This document shows positions 37,478 through 45,374 of a stretch of 64,000 nucleotides of DNA, one piece after another. Made by a program: the position numbers and the translations under genes. This DNA is from Pseudobdellovibrionaceae bacterium (GTDB lineage: Bacteria; Bdellovibrionota; Bdellovibrionia; Bdellovibrionales; Bdellovibrionaceae): assembly GCA_016785955.1 (NCBI GenBank), contig JAEUWH010000087.1, positions 114,104-178,103 on the forward strand. Reading direction: 5' to 3'. Position 1 is the stretch's first letter. The number at the start of each line of letters is the position of its first letter. The notes under the pieces are model-generated. The model was not told where the DNA came from and ran no database searches. It saw only the letters and a program-made list of their open reading frames with translations.

Positions 37478-38076
37478 TCAGCCACCTTTTCTGTTTCCTT
37501 GATGATGTAGATGCCCCAAGGGTTTATAGGTGTTCTTTCGTCGACAGAAAAATTCAAAATCAACTTCATTTCTGTGGCGGCCTTTAGCTGCTCAAATTCT
37601 GTGATTCGATCCAGAGTCACTGCGGCAGTTTTATTCTTAAGATCAATCTCAATGTTTTTTGGATAGACCCGTTGAGTGACTTTTTTATCCTGAATAAATT
37701 TTACTACATTAATCATTGCCTTTTTAAAAGTGACAACAAGATTGGGTTCGACAAAAAATTCAGCTTTTCTCAGTCGCTCCTGGGCGTTGTCTTTGTTCCA
37801 AGAATACCGATAAGAAATATATTCCGTCACGGCCTCTTGAATTTGAAGATCTGTGATCTTTGCATCTACTTTTGCAACATGACCTGAGGCCTCAAGAGCA
37901 ATGACCTCTGGCCCTTTTTTTAGAAGATAAATTGTTGTTAATGTATTCAGTAGCAGAAGAAAAACTAAAGCTCCTAAAAGAGTTTTTAGATTAAAATTCT
38001 CCTGAGCAAAAGACTCGATCATTTTGGGATATTTTTTCATTTCTAGTTTTACGGTTGTTTGTTGTGAGTTGGACAT
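37474..38076 (-). CDS. VirB8/TraE-like inner-membrane protein
   Basis: A 200-residue bitopic protein: cytoplasmic tail (about 1-30), one helix (LLGALVFLLLLNTLTTIYLL), then a periplasmic domain with YSWNKDNAQERLRKAEFFVE, RVYPKNIEIDLKNKTAAVTL and NPWGIYIIKETE. This matches VirB8/TraE-type assembly proteins, which nucleate the inner-membrane part of the channel. Closely similar to the ICE2 copy. Confidence 0.82.
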   Translation of the reverse strand: MSNSQQTTVKLEMKKYPKMIESFAQENFNLKTLLGALVFLLLLNTLTTIYLLKKGPEVIALEASGHVAKVDAKITDLQIQEAVTEYISYRYSWNKDNAQERLRKAEFFVEPNLVVTFKKAMINVVKFIQDKKVTQRVYPKNIEIDLKNKTAAVTLDRITEFEQLKAATEMKLILNFSVDERTPINPWGIYIIKETEKVAE

Positions 38077-38093
38077 AAGGGAACCTCCTTTGG

Positions 38094-38981
38094 TTAAGGT
38101 TGTAAGCGTTTTTGATGATCACGCTTTTGTTGTTGATAGTTTTGAATTCTTTGGGAAATATTTCCCTGTATTCCTTGGGTAACAGTTTGCACTTTGGTTT
38201 TGACCATTTGAGCTTTTGCAGGAATTGCCGCCATGGCGCCGAAGGCTGAGGCTCCAATCACATGGGCCATTCCGTGAGCCCCTTCGCCGATGATGGATTT
38301 CACTACTAAAGGTGTGCAAATCATGCCGATGGCAATGACAAAATTAAGTACAATCAATGTTAAGTAATTCCCCTCGGTCTTGTAGATATTTCCCAGCGAC
38401 AAGGAAATAAGCATCGCAGACTGAATACTCCAGATTATTTTCCAGCTTGCGACCTCAATAAGTCCTTTATATAGATTCTTTGTAATTCCAGACGTTGATG
38501 GGAATAAGTAAAAGAAAATCAGTATTGGGGAAAGTGCCGATAGCAATACCCAGAAAAAATAATATAGAGCTATAATCAGGTAACGAGCGATATATAAAAT
38601 GACAAAACTTAAAAAACTAAGAGCTGCGATGATGAGATCATCAAATTTTAAAAGAATAGCATTCTTGGCTCCGGCATAGCTTCGAGATTTTTCTTCAGCG
38701 AGCCGCATGATGGTGTCAATACCAGATTGGGAATCAATCTTGAGAGCAATTCCATCACAGATATTCAAAATTATATTAGAAACTTCTGGAAATGAAATAA
38801 TCAAAAGACTAGCAACAAGGGCTCGTCTTAAAATATCCACATAGTCAGCAGATCCCACCCTAAAATAGCCGATTACAACTGAGATAAGAATTCCTACTGG
38901 CAAAGCCACAAAAAATAGTTGTGATAGCAGGGTGTGAATATTTCGGATCATTTCCCCTAAGGAATCAAAATTAGGCATCAT
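38094..38981 (-). CDS. VirB6/TrbL-like polytopic membrane protein
   Basis: A 295-residue protein with at least five hydrophobic segments (for example LFFVALPVGILISVVIGYF, ALSFLSFVILYIARYLIIAL, VLLSALSPILIFFYLF) and a hydrophilic Gln-rich C-terminal tail. VirB6 is the inner-membrane channel component. The homologue in ICE2 is interrupted by a group II intron at the segment corresponding to IIWSIQSAML. Confidence 0.8.
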   Translation of the reverse strand: MMPNFDSLGEMIRNIHTLLSQLFFVALPVGILISVVIGYFRVGSADYVDILRRALVASLLIISFPEVSNIILNICDGIALKIDSQSGIDTIMRLAEEKSRSYAGAKNAILLKFDDLIIAALSFLSFVILYIARYLIIALYYFFWVLLSALSPILIFFYLFPSTSGITKNLYKGLIEVASWKIIWSIQSAMLISLSLGNIYKTEGNYLTLIVLNFVIAIGMICTPLVVKSIIGEGAHGMAHVIGASAFGAMAAIPAKAQMVKTKVQTVTQGIQGNISQRIQNYQQQKRDHQKRLQP

Positions 38982-39688
38982 AGGCCACCACGCTGACCAC
39001 TAAGGTTCGGAAGCTTCAAATTAGAGGGAAGTGTTTTAAACCCTTCAGAGAGGCCTTGATAATTTTGTTTAAACTCTTGAGTGAGAAGTTTTTCTTTTCT
39101 AGTTTCAAGGGCCGTATTTTGCGCCATGATTTTTAGCATCTGACTTTGCGTTCTTAAAAGCTGAGTCATCACGCCAATTAATACAGCCAGTGATTGATTT
39201 TGAAGCTTGGCCGATCCTTGAGGGCTAACAACTTGTGAGTGGTATAAAATCCGTTCGCGCTCGCGGTCCACTTGATCAGCATAGTCGTAGAGATTTCGAT
39301 TCATAGAAATCACTTCGGCAACACTCATGTCTTGAGAACGAATTAAATCTTGATCGGCCCCTTCGGGAGTCGCTCCGTATATAGCTTCAATAGCTCTAAG
39401 AACATTTTGGCTATCTCTTAAGTCACCATAGACACCAGGATTAAATTTTGGATTGATAATGCGAATAAGATCAAGACCACTTCTAATCCCAGCATTGAGG
39501 TCACGAGCTAAGTTCAAAGCGTCTTGGCCATTATCAAGAATGGATTTTAGTTGAATCACAGTCTGGATGGATTGCACTAAAATTTGAGTTAAAACTGCTA
39601 CGTCAGCACCAAAGAGATCGGCGCGCGCAGGGCTCACTGGTAAAAGCAAGATAAGGCTCAGAAATATTTGGATAAAATATTTCTTCAT
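38978..39688 (-). CDS. VirB5/TrbJ-type secreted T4SS protein
   Basis: A 236-residue secreted protein (signal peptide to about residue 23, cleaved near ARA). The mature part is helical, with QTVIQLKSILDNGQDALNLA and SLAVLIGVMTQLLRTQSQML, as in TrbJ/VirB5 pilus-tip proteins. Overlaps virB6 and virB4 by 4 bases, so it is part of the same operon. Confidence 0.75.
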   Translation of the reverse strand: MKKYFIQIFLSLILLLPVSPARADLFGADVAVLTQILVQSIQTVIQLKSILDNGQDALNLARDLNAGIRSGLDLIRIINPKFNPGVYGDLRDSQNVLRAIEAIYGATPEGADQDLIRSQDMSVAEVISMNRNLYDYADQVDRERERILYHSQVVSPQGSAKLQNQSLAVLIGVMTQLLRTQSQMLKIMAQNTALETRKEKLLTQEFKQNYQGLSEGFKTLPSNLKLPNLSGQRGGL

Positions 39689-42156
39689 GCAGCAGCCTTT
39701 TGTTTAAGACCTGCCACTCCGAAAGGAGCGATTTCAGCCGCCCGAAATACAGCTTCAGTTAATGTAAGTCGCTCATCAGCCTTTAGTTTTTCTAAAAACT
39801 GATTGTCTCTGGCGTCACTTGTTGAAATCCAGTATTCAAGTGGCGACGGGAAAATTCTAAGAACTTGTCTTGCATCACCCTCCATTAAAAACCCTTCGGA
39901 AAAAACGCCTTTTCGTTGTTCAAGACTTTGAATCAGTCTTACTTCCTGGGAGTTAAGTTTTAGAGACTGAGCTAAAACTTTGGTATCACCCTTTTGAAGC
40001 ATAATGAGTTTCATCGCTGTGTTGTTTAAAATGGCTGATCCAATGGGGCTTTGAACAATTTCCTCGACACCTTGAGTGATAAAAGAAATTCCAGAGCCCG
40101 TTTTTCTAAAAGTACGAGCAGCGTATTCCATAAAGGAGCTGGCCGCAGGACTTTTTAATAACTCCCAGGATTCATCAAGCAGAACTCTTTTCGGAGTAGA
40201 TCTGTCATTTTCGATTTGATCCAAAATGAAATTTGTCAAAATTAAAATCATCACTGATTGAAGGTCTGGATATTGAGAAAGACCTTTTAAATCAAAGGCG
40301 ACCACAGGACTGTCGGCATTGATTTTTCCATTCCGATCAAGAAGCTTTCCGTAAGGGGAGTTTCCGATCCAAGGAAACAGAAGTTTTGATATTTTTTGTA
40401 AACCTTCTTCTTTGGATTTCGCACAGAAGCGAGCAAAATCTGAAATCAGAGGGGATCTTGGATTTTTCTCATGCCGAACATCTTCAAATACTTTGGTTAA
40501 AGCTTCTTCAATTTGAACTCGATCAAATCGTGAGAGCTTTTCACCCGCGTCCACCACCATTTGCTCAATAATAGAGACAAGACTTTTGATTTTCTCACCA
40601 CTGGGTAAAATCCTTGGGTCTTTGAGTTCAAATGGGTTGATCGAATAATTATCAGACAAATTGATTTCAAAATACTGTCCGCCAAGAAGTTCGCAGAGCT
40701 TTTTGTAACTGCCACCAATGTCGATAATAAATACTTTGGTGCCACGAGCGATTTGCTGAAGCATCAAAAAATTATTCACAAAACTTTTCCCAGAACCTGA
40801 AGACCCTGTGACAAGCATATTGTAATTTGTAAGCTTGGGATCATAGGGATTAACCGAATACATAGATCCATGTCTTGTATGAGTGAGGACCAGTGGCAGC
40901 TCGTCACCGATGGATGCTCCATAGAGTGGTAAAAAATCCACAAGGTTGTTTGTTTTCATTTTCTTTTTTCTAACTAAATTGACTGGGGCTCCTGGCATTG
41001 TTGATGAGAACACTTTCCAAGAGCTCACAGTTTCATGAATTCCTTCCGCGCCACTCAATGTTTTGAATTTTGACAATACTTCTTTGGTATTGAGGTTTAG
41101 GATTTTATTGCCAGCAGGAGTATTTTCTTCTCGGAGAATAATTAAAAGCTCTGCTTCAAAAATTCGTTGCCCTGTTTCAATAAGTTCCTTGATTAAGTCT
41201 GTCGTTTGAGAAAGTCTAGATTCGCCTTCAAGGTCGCTGACTCTACCGCCGTTATTGGCAGTCAGGGAGTGCGCAGTTCTGCGAGTCTGCTCTAAGGATT
41301 TCATTTCTTTTGATTGCTCTGGAATATTAAAACTAAAAATGAGTTCATATTTAAATGAAAATGACAGCAAGCCATTGATCATGCTTGCAAATGTAACCTC
41401 AGGATTTGTTTTAAGCGATAAAACCCGGGTTCTCATTTGATCCAAGATAAAATCACTTTGATCCAGGATTAGGTCAGAAAAAACAAGCTGTGACCTAGGG
41501 GATTCAATTTCGACGTCTAAATCTTCGTTCACAAGTTTTAACTTTGGTGGAGTGATATCTTGTGATCTTTTGGGATTAAGATGTTTGTAAATCAGCTGAA
41601 CTAATGAATCTTTGCTTAAAACTTCCGAATAAAAACCAACACAAGACAATGTGGATTTAGAGCTTTCAATTGTCTGGATGAGAGTTTGAAGACGATCTTC
41701 ATAGCCTTTTTCAAATTCTGATGAGAATTTCTTTAATGAAAAAAATCCTTTAGATTTAACTTGATTCAATACTCTGAAGAACAGATAAATCCTGGGCCTA
41801 AAGACTTCTTGATTTTCCATTTGCTCTTTAAGTTTTCCAACTCGAATAGAATCGGTTTGTTTGAGAAATTCGTTAGAGGTTCTAAGTAAGGACTTGTGAT
41901 TTTTGATGATAGTTTCAAAATCAGTTTCCACTTTGACAATAAACTGAGCAATGACTCCCTCTGGTAGTGAATTCACAAAGGCCCGTAAGCTTTCTGTCAG
42001 ATTATTCACACCACTTGCTGCCATACACTCCACATCTAACGGCAACAGCTCTAGTCCTGCGGAAACTGACCCATCCCATAGAATCATGTGGTTTAAAGGT
42101 TCTGCTTCAAATTCCCAATAAGGTAATTGTTCACATAAAGCGTTTTGTTGATTCAT
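39685..42156 (-). CDS. VirB4/TraC-type conjugative ATPase
   Basis: An 823-residue cytoplasmic ATPase that powers pilus assembly and transfer. Walker A is TGSSGSGKSFVNN (about residues 447-459), Walker B VLLDESWELLKS (about 662), and the TraC-like C-terminal motif EEIVQSPIGSAILNNTAMKL follows. The N-terminal half is the usual VirB4 domain. Length is standard. Start ATG 42156 overlaps the virB3 stop. Confidence 0.9.
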   Translation of the reverse strand: MNQQNALCEQLPYWEFEAEPLNHMILWDGSVSAGLELLPLDVECMAASGVNNLTESLRAFVNSLPEGVIAQFIVKVETDFETIIKNHKSLLRTSNEFLKQTDSIRVGKLKEQMENQEVFRPRIYLFFRVLNQVKSKGFFSLKKFSSEFEKGYEDRLQTLIQTIESSKSTLSCVGFYSEVLSKDSLVQLIYKHLNPKRSQDITPPKLKLVNEDLDVEIESPRSQLVFSDLILDQSDFILDQMRTRVLSLKTNPEVTFASMINGLLSFSFKYELIFSFNIPEQSKEMKSLEQTRRTAHSLTANNGGRVSDLEGESRLSQTTDLIKELIETGQRIFEAELLIILREENTPAGNKILNLNTKEVLSKFKTLSGAEGIHETVSSWKVFSSTMPGAPVNLVRKKKMKTNNLVDFLPLYGASIGDELPLVLTHTRHGSMYSVNPYDPKLTNYNMLVTGSSGSGKSFVNNFLMLQQIARGTKVFIIDIGGSYKKLCELLGGQYFEINLSDNYSINPFELKDPRILPSGEKIKSLVSIIEQMVVDAGEKLSRFDRVQIEEALTKVFEDVRHEKNPRSPLISDFARFCAKSKEEGLQKISKLLFPWIGNSPYGKLLDRNGKINADSPVVAFDLKGLSQYPDLQSVMILILTNFILDQIENDRSTPKRVLLDESWELLKSPAASSFMEYAARTFRKTGSGISFITQGVEEIVQSPIGSAILNNTAMKLIMLQKGDTKVLAQSLKLNSQEVRLIQSLEQRKGVFSEGFLMEGDARQVLRIFPSPLEYWISTSDARDNQFLEKLKADERLTLTEAVFRAAEIAPFGVAGLKQKAAA

Positions 42157-42485
42157 AGTTTTTTCCCTCCGAATTTTCTGTATTTTGTATCTGGTAAATT
42201 CGCTTCTCTGATGGTTGGCGAAAGAAGGTGCTCGATGAAATGCTGAAGATAAGAATCAGGCTTTCCCTTTTTAAAGAAAAAAAGCACAAGTCCCAGCAAG
42301 AGGGAGCTGCCAACAACCATGATGTATTTAAATGCCGTTGAACCAAAAAGTAGGTTCTGAACGGAAAGATTTAAAAGTAAAATAATAATATCAGAGAGTT
42401 CAAGTCCCATGATCTTGCTTTTGGTTTCAAGACTTCTTGGAACTTGAGAAGTAAGTAAAATATCCTGGTGATTATCGACGTTCAT
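42153..42485 (-). CDS. VirB3/TraL-type membrane protein
   Basis: A 110-residue protein with a short N-terminal segment (LTSQVPRSLETKSKIMGLEL) typical of TraL/VirB3, two membrane helices (DIIILLLNLSVQNLLFG, IMVVGSSLLLGLVLFFF) and a cytoplasmic tail. It is an inner-membrane partner of VirB4. Overlaps virB4 by 4 bases and ends close to virB2. Confidence 0.8.
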   Translation of the reverse strand: MNVDNHQDILLTSQVPRSLETKSKIMGLELSDIIILLLNLSVQNLLFGSTAFKYIMVVGSSLLLGLVLFFFKKGKPDSYLQHFIEHLLSPTIREANLPDTKYRKFGGKKL

Positions 42486-42486
42486 A

Positions 42487-42777
42487 TTAGTTCACCGTCG
42501 AAGAGATAAAATCAACAATGGCCTGGGCACCAAATCCAAGGGCACTGCCGATGACTGCATAGGTGATATGCCTTTTGGCATTTTCATTTCCGCTGAGGAA
42601 AGAAAATGCGGCAAAAGCGATCCCGATGACAGACAGGGTTGGTAAAATTACGCGAGTCAGTTTTGTTTGCACACCCATCAGTGATGATTCCACGCTGGCA
42701 AGGCCTAGTTGCGGAATAAGGGCGACGAGAATAAGCAAGATGAGTAAAAAATATTTATCATGTTTGTTTTTGGTCAT
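42487..42777 (-). CDS. VirB2/TrbC-type pilin
   Basis: A 96-residue precursor with long signal peptide (YFLLILLILVALIPQLGLAS) and two helices (VILPTLSVIGIAFAAFSFLS, ITYAVIGSALGFGAQAIVDF), the standard pilin layout. Start at ATG 42777 preceded by AAGGAGG; an upstream in-frame start (42831) is rejected. Major conjugation pilus subunit. Confidence 0.83.
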   Translation of the reverse strand: MTKNKHDKYFLLILLILVALIPQLGLASVESSLMGVQTKLTRVILPTLSVIGIAFAAFSFLSGNENAKRHITYAVIGSALGFGAQAIVDFISSTVN

Positions 42778-42799
42778 AGTGGACCTCCTTTCGTTATAG

Positions 42800-43198
42800 T
42801 TAAGAGGCAATGCTTTCCTCCTTTGATTCAAATTTTTCTGGGAATAGGCTCAGGTACACTTCGTCTTTCATGGTGTAGAATTCGAGCCTGATATAATTTC
42901 CCATGACATAGCCTTTGCCGATTTCCCGCCAAGTAGTCTTGGGCTCAAGATTTGGCCCCAGGTATTCTTCAACAGATAAAATGGTGTAGATCAGATCACT
43001 ATCGTGGTCCCTGGATAAAAAATAAGACTCTCTGGGGTGCATCCAGAATTTAAGTCTAAAAGTTTTTGCTCCAGGTTTAAGATAGGCATTGCCAATTTTA
43101 TGAATTTCTTCAATGGAACCATCTTTATGAAGTTTCCCTGTGCATAGAGTGAAGCGATCAGTTTTTCTGATGGAGATCACATTATTTTCTTCGATCAT
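42800..43198 (-). CDS. small ICE protein of unknown function
   Basis: A 132-residue cytoplasmic protein starting MIEENNVISIRKTDRF (ATG 43198, GGAGG upstream). It is mostly beta-like (FTLCTGKLHKDGSIEEIHKI, RLKFWMHPRESYFLSRDHDS). I do not recognise it. Encoded between the pilin and the zinc-ribbon cluster, with about 20 bases to its neighbours, so it may be part of the transfer operon. Confidence 0.6.
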   Translation of the reverse strand: MIEENNVISIRKTDRFTLCTGKLHKDGSIEEIHKIGNAYLKPGAKTFRLKFWMHPRESYFLSRDHDSDLIYTILSVEEYLGPNLEPKTTWREIGKGYVMGNYIRLEFYTMKDEVYLSLFPEKFESKEESIAS

Positions 43199-43218
43199 AT
43201 TTTTACCTCCGCTCATTG

Positions 43219-43479
43219 TTAAGATGCCTTTGAAAATTCAAGTTCATCGGTTGTTTCAAAATCTTGCTCATTCGCAAATCCTCCCCAGTGGCATTCAGAA
43301 CAGGTGTAGAATCCTTCCTGGTATTCGCATCGCCCACCACAGTCAGGGCACTGGGAATTTTCAAAGTCTTCGTGAAAACCATGAAGTCTGACTTCTGCAT
43401 AACGGCTTCTAAGGTTGGGCTCTTTTTGAAAGCGATTTTTGATTTTGGCTTTACGCTCATCTTTAAAAGTTCTGGACAT
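43219..43479 (-). CDS. zinc-ribbon mini-protein
   Basis: An 86-residue protein starting MSRTFKDERKAKIK (ATG 43479). A C-terminal zinc ribbon CPDCGGRCEYQEGFYTCSEC (CxxC...CxxC) is clear; the N-terminal part is basic and helical. Two more very small proteins lie next to it, one also with a ribbon. It may be a transcription or relaxosome accessory, function unknown. An overlapping 85-residue frame at 43203-43460 is a shadow. Confidence 0.7.
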   Translation of the reverse strand: MSRTFKDERKAKIKNRFQKEPNLRSRYAEVRLHGFHEDFENSQCPDCGGRCEYQEGFYTCSECHWGGFANEQDFETTDELEFSKAS

Positions 43480-43630
43480 TGAACCTTGCCTCTCTTGGGT
43501 CGTAGTCAAAACGTCCACTGAAATGTCGATACTCAAGTCGCTCCCAGGTGCGAATATCTTCATCTGTCGCTTTGAAAAAGTTTTGGAATGCGATCTTAAT
43601 TTTTGTTGTTAATTTTTTAAGTGTTTTCAT
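43463..43630 (-). CDS. 55-residue basic small protein
   Basis: A short ORF starting MKTLKKLTTKIKIAFQNFFK and ending EARFNVQNF. GGAG lies 8 bases before its ATG at 43630, and its stop overlaps the start of the downstream ribbon protein gene. It has a basic amphipathic N-terminal helix and an acidic/aromatic tail (DEDIRTWERLEYRHFSGRF). Because it is too short for normal gene calls it would be missed, but spacing and ribosome site support it. Confidence 0.65.
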   Translation of the reverse strand: MKTLKKLTTKIKIAFQNFFKATDEDIRTWERLEYRHFSGRFDYDPREARFNVQNF

Positions 43631-43648
43631 ATTTTATTCTCCTTTTGC

Positions 43649-43882
43649 TTATGCTGTTCTTGATTGTGCTTGTGGTTCGTTGATTCGATTGGAATCAATT
43701 GAAGTTTCTGTTTGGAGTTCTTTAGAGGACTCCAGCGCTTCTAGTTCTTCATCAAATTGGCCAGTGACGACCAGATCAAGAGCATTGATCCAGTCGCAGG
43801 TAAGGCAAAATTGATCGAATCCTAGAGTGTGAATTTCTTTTGAACCACAGCATGGACATTTTGTTTTTAGATTTACTTTCAT
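43649..43882 (-). CDS. zinc-ribbon mini-protein
   Basis: A 77-residue protein with an N-terminal CPCCGSKEIHTLGFDQFCLT ribbon (CxxC...CxxC) and an acidic Ser/Glu tail. GGGGGA precedes the ATG at 43882. First gene of the small-protein and conjugation series; the promoter candidate at 43922-43937 lies directly upstream. Role unknown; ribbon proteins often bind nucleic acid or partner proteins. Confidence 0.75.
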   Translation of the reverse strand: MKVNLKTKCPCCGSKEIHTLGFDQFCLTCDWINALDLVVTGQFDEELEALESSKELQTETSIDSNRINEPQAQSRTA

Positions 43883-43921
43883 TTGTTCCCCCTTTTGTTA
43901 TTAGGTTTCACTCTCCTAATA

Positions 43922-43937
43922 AGCAGGGATTGGTCCA
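43922..43937 (-). promoter_or_regulatory. sigma-54-like promoter of the transfer operon
   Basis: On the minus strand TGGACC-AATCC-CTGCT, with the required GG-N10-GC spacing; 8 of 11 consensus positions match. The predicted transcript start is about 30 bases before the first mini-protein gene. Its upstream motif copies and the ICE-encoded sigma-54 activator support it. The match is imperfect. Confidence 0.4.
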
Positions 43938-44027
43938 ACGAAGCTCCGAAGGACGGAAAGTCTTTTAAGTGCGCGAAAAGAAATGGGAATAATATTTTCT
44001 AAAGAACACTGGTGTTTTTCGGAAATG

Positions 44028-44042
44028 GTACGAACGTACTAC
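44028..44042. promoter_or_regulatory. GTRC-N5-TACTAY motif, copy 1
   Basis: GTACGAACGTACTAC. Core of a palindrome GTACG-AA-CGTAC. About 90 bases upstream of the sigma-54-like -24 element. One of four related sites. Confidence 0.55.
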
Positions 44043-44081
44043 GGATTTGCGGGATTGACGAAATTACAGATAGTTAGAGCG

Positions 44082-44096
44082 GTACAAAAATACTAT
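44082..44096. promoter_or_regulatory. GTRC-N5-TACTAY motif, copy 2
   Basis: GTACAAAAATACTAT. Including flanks, 17 of 19 bases match the copy upstream of the response regulator gene (51193). About 145 bases above the promoter candidate, a usual distance for an enhancer site of sigma-54 activators. Confidence 0.55.
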
Positions 44097-44173
44097 GAAA
44101 TAATTATTTTATTACAAGAGAAGAGCGAAAAGTCGGAAAAATTATTTTAATTTTAGATGGTTAGATAAAAATT

Positions 44174-44203
44174 GATGAAATAGTACGAGCGTACTATTTC
44201 ATC
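44174..44203 (-). terminator. palindromic terminator over the toxin stop codon
   Basis: Perfect 14-bp arms GATGAAATAGTACG / CGTACTATTTCATC with a two-base centre, followed on the minus strand by a short T run. The stop TAG of the RES toxin gene lies in the stem. The stem also contains a GTRC-N5-TACTAY motif copy. Confidence 0.6.
44183..44197. promoter_or_regulatory. GTRC-N5-TACTAY motif, copy 3
   Basis: GTACGAGCGTACTAT, the third copy, embedded in the palindrome at the toxin gene end. It could serve both as a binding site and as a hairpin. Confidence 0.5.
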
Positions 44204-44808
44204 AGGGGAGTAATGGTTATTTTGCTATTATCAACTAATTGTAGTTCCAAAGAGTTGTTTGGTTGTGGAAGCATAATCAAAGTTTCAGGCGCTTGTGCTA
44301 TAATATTTACTGAATTTTTATTGAAAATAGCGAAATTAATTCCACCGGGTTGAGGATCTCTTACATTCGGATACTGTACAACGTCTAAAGTGTTTATATC
44401 TTGTTGATTTATCCAACTATGCGCGGGGGTATAGGTGGTTCTACTTAATATTTGATCCTTATCTGGTGCCTGAGAAACATCCAGCAATGTATTATGAGTT
44501 ACAAGTCTTAAAAAATAAGTATTTACATAAATTGGTTTATTAATAAGATCTGGCGCTTTGAGAAGATGATATCCATACTCATAGTAAGTTGTATCTTTCT
44601 TTTCAGAAGCATATAAAACATTTTTCATGAAACCAGCAGGGGCAAATCTAGACTCAAACCTTTTGTCGATGGGCAGTGGCCTTTTGAAAATGTCGTCAAT
44701 CATATCTGAGGCTCCAAGGAGCTGTACAACTGATGAAATATCTTTAGCTCTTTTTATAAATCTAAGGGCTGGCGTCTCAGCAATTCGACATGTTCTGAAA
44801 ATTCTCAT
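44194..44808 (-). CDS. RES-domain toxin
   Basis: A 204-residue protein with RES signatures: an N-terminal FRTCRIAETPALRF, then FESRFAPAGFMKNVLYASEK and TYYEYGYHLL, and Arg, Tyr, Glu and Ser residues typical of the NAD-consuming RES fold. RES toxins degrade NAD+ or ADP-ribosylate targets. Its start overlaps the antitoxin stop by 4 bases. A terminator follows. Probably an addiction module keeping ICE1 in the cell. Confidence 0.75.
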   Translation of the reverse strand: MRIFRTCRIAETPALRFIKRAKDISSVVQLLGASDMIDDIFKRPLPIDKRFESRFAPAGFMKNVLYASEKKDTTYYEYGYHLLKAPDLINKPIYVNTYFLRLVTHNTLLDVSQAPDKDQILSRTTYTPAHSWINQQDINTLDVVQYPNVRDPQPGGINFAIFNKNSVNIIAQAPETLIMLPQPNNSLELQLVDNSKITITPLMK

Positions 44809-45212
44809 GGGTTAAGCATGCCCTTAATTAAATATCTAGCCGTTGCCAAATTGTGTGGGGCTTCACTAATCATTTCCATTGGAGATTTACCAAAGAATCT
44901 GTTTGAGGGAGCTTTGAACCATTGAATTTGGTCCGATTTTTTTACAAAGAAAGAGGCAATCATGTTGTAGACATCAATAAAATCAATAATGGCTTGTGTA
45001 TTGTGATCGAGTACAGAGCTAAGGCTAACATGACTGTTGGGCTTTAGCCAGCCCTTCACAGTCCCTTCAGGCATTGATAAAATAGCAGCGATATCACTAA
45101 TGGATAGCTCCCAATCTTCCCTGATTCCATTGAGCATATCGGCCAGGGCCAATTCTAAATTTTCCTTAGTTTGGTTGTTTCTCAGGGCTTCTTTGTTGAT
45201 AGCTTTAATCAT
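44805..45212 (-). CDS. Xre/MbcA/ParS-type antitoxin
   Basis: A 135-residue protein, first gene of the pair. Residues 32-60 form an HTH-like segment (LSISDIAAILSMPEGTVKGW), and the C-terminal part (WFKAPSNRFFGKSPMEMISE, LATARYLIKGML) matches the toxin-binding domain of MbcA/ParS antitoxins. It should repress the operon and neutralise the RES toxin. A TATAAT hexamer lies on the minus strand at 45283-45288 upstream. Confidence 0.75.
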   Translation of the reverse strand: MIKAINKEALRNNQTKENLELALADMLNGIREDWELSISDIAAILSMPEGTVKGWLKPNSHVSLSSVLDHNTQAIIDFIDVYNMIASFFVKKSDQIQWFKAPSNRFFGKSPMEMISEAPHNLATARYLIKGMLNP

Positions 45213-45326
45213 ATAAAACTCACTTTTCCTGAAAACAGTATAACAAACTTATCGGACTAATTCATCTAAAATCAAATAAAATATTATAAATATGAAAAAT
45301 ATCATTATATATCTTATAGTTATAGA

Positions 45327-45344
45327 TTAGCCTGTTTAGGCTAA
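45327..45344 (-). terminator. hairpin after the histidine kinase gene
   Basis: TTAGCC / GGCTAA with a six-base loop, 30 bases beyond the kinase stop on the minus strand, followed by an AT-rich segment. Short stem, moderate support. Confidence 0.45.
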
Positions 45345-45374
45345 AATGAACATATTGTCCCATTTTGATACAAT

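Larger units (their letters stand above)
43883..44193. other. 311-base regulatory region upstream of the transfer operon
   Basis: No ORF. It contains a sigma-54-like promoter (43922-43937), two copies of the GTRC-N5-TACTAY motif (44028 and 44082; a third at 44183 overlaps the toxin 3' end) and AT-rich sequence between. This is the likely control region for the mini-protein and T4SS genes. Confidence 0.65.

Noticed and set aside
43203..43460. 85-residue minus-strand frame
   Set aside because: Overlaps the zinc-ribbon gene in another frame; the ribbon frame has the CxxC motifs and a ribosome site.
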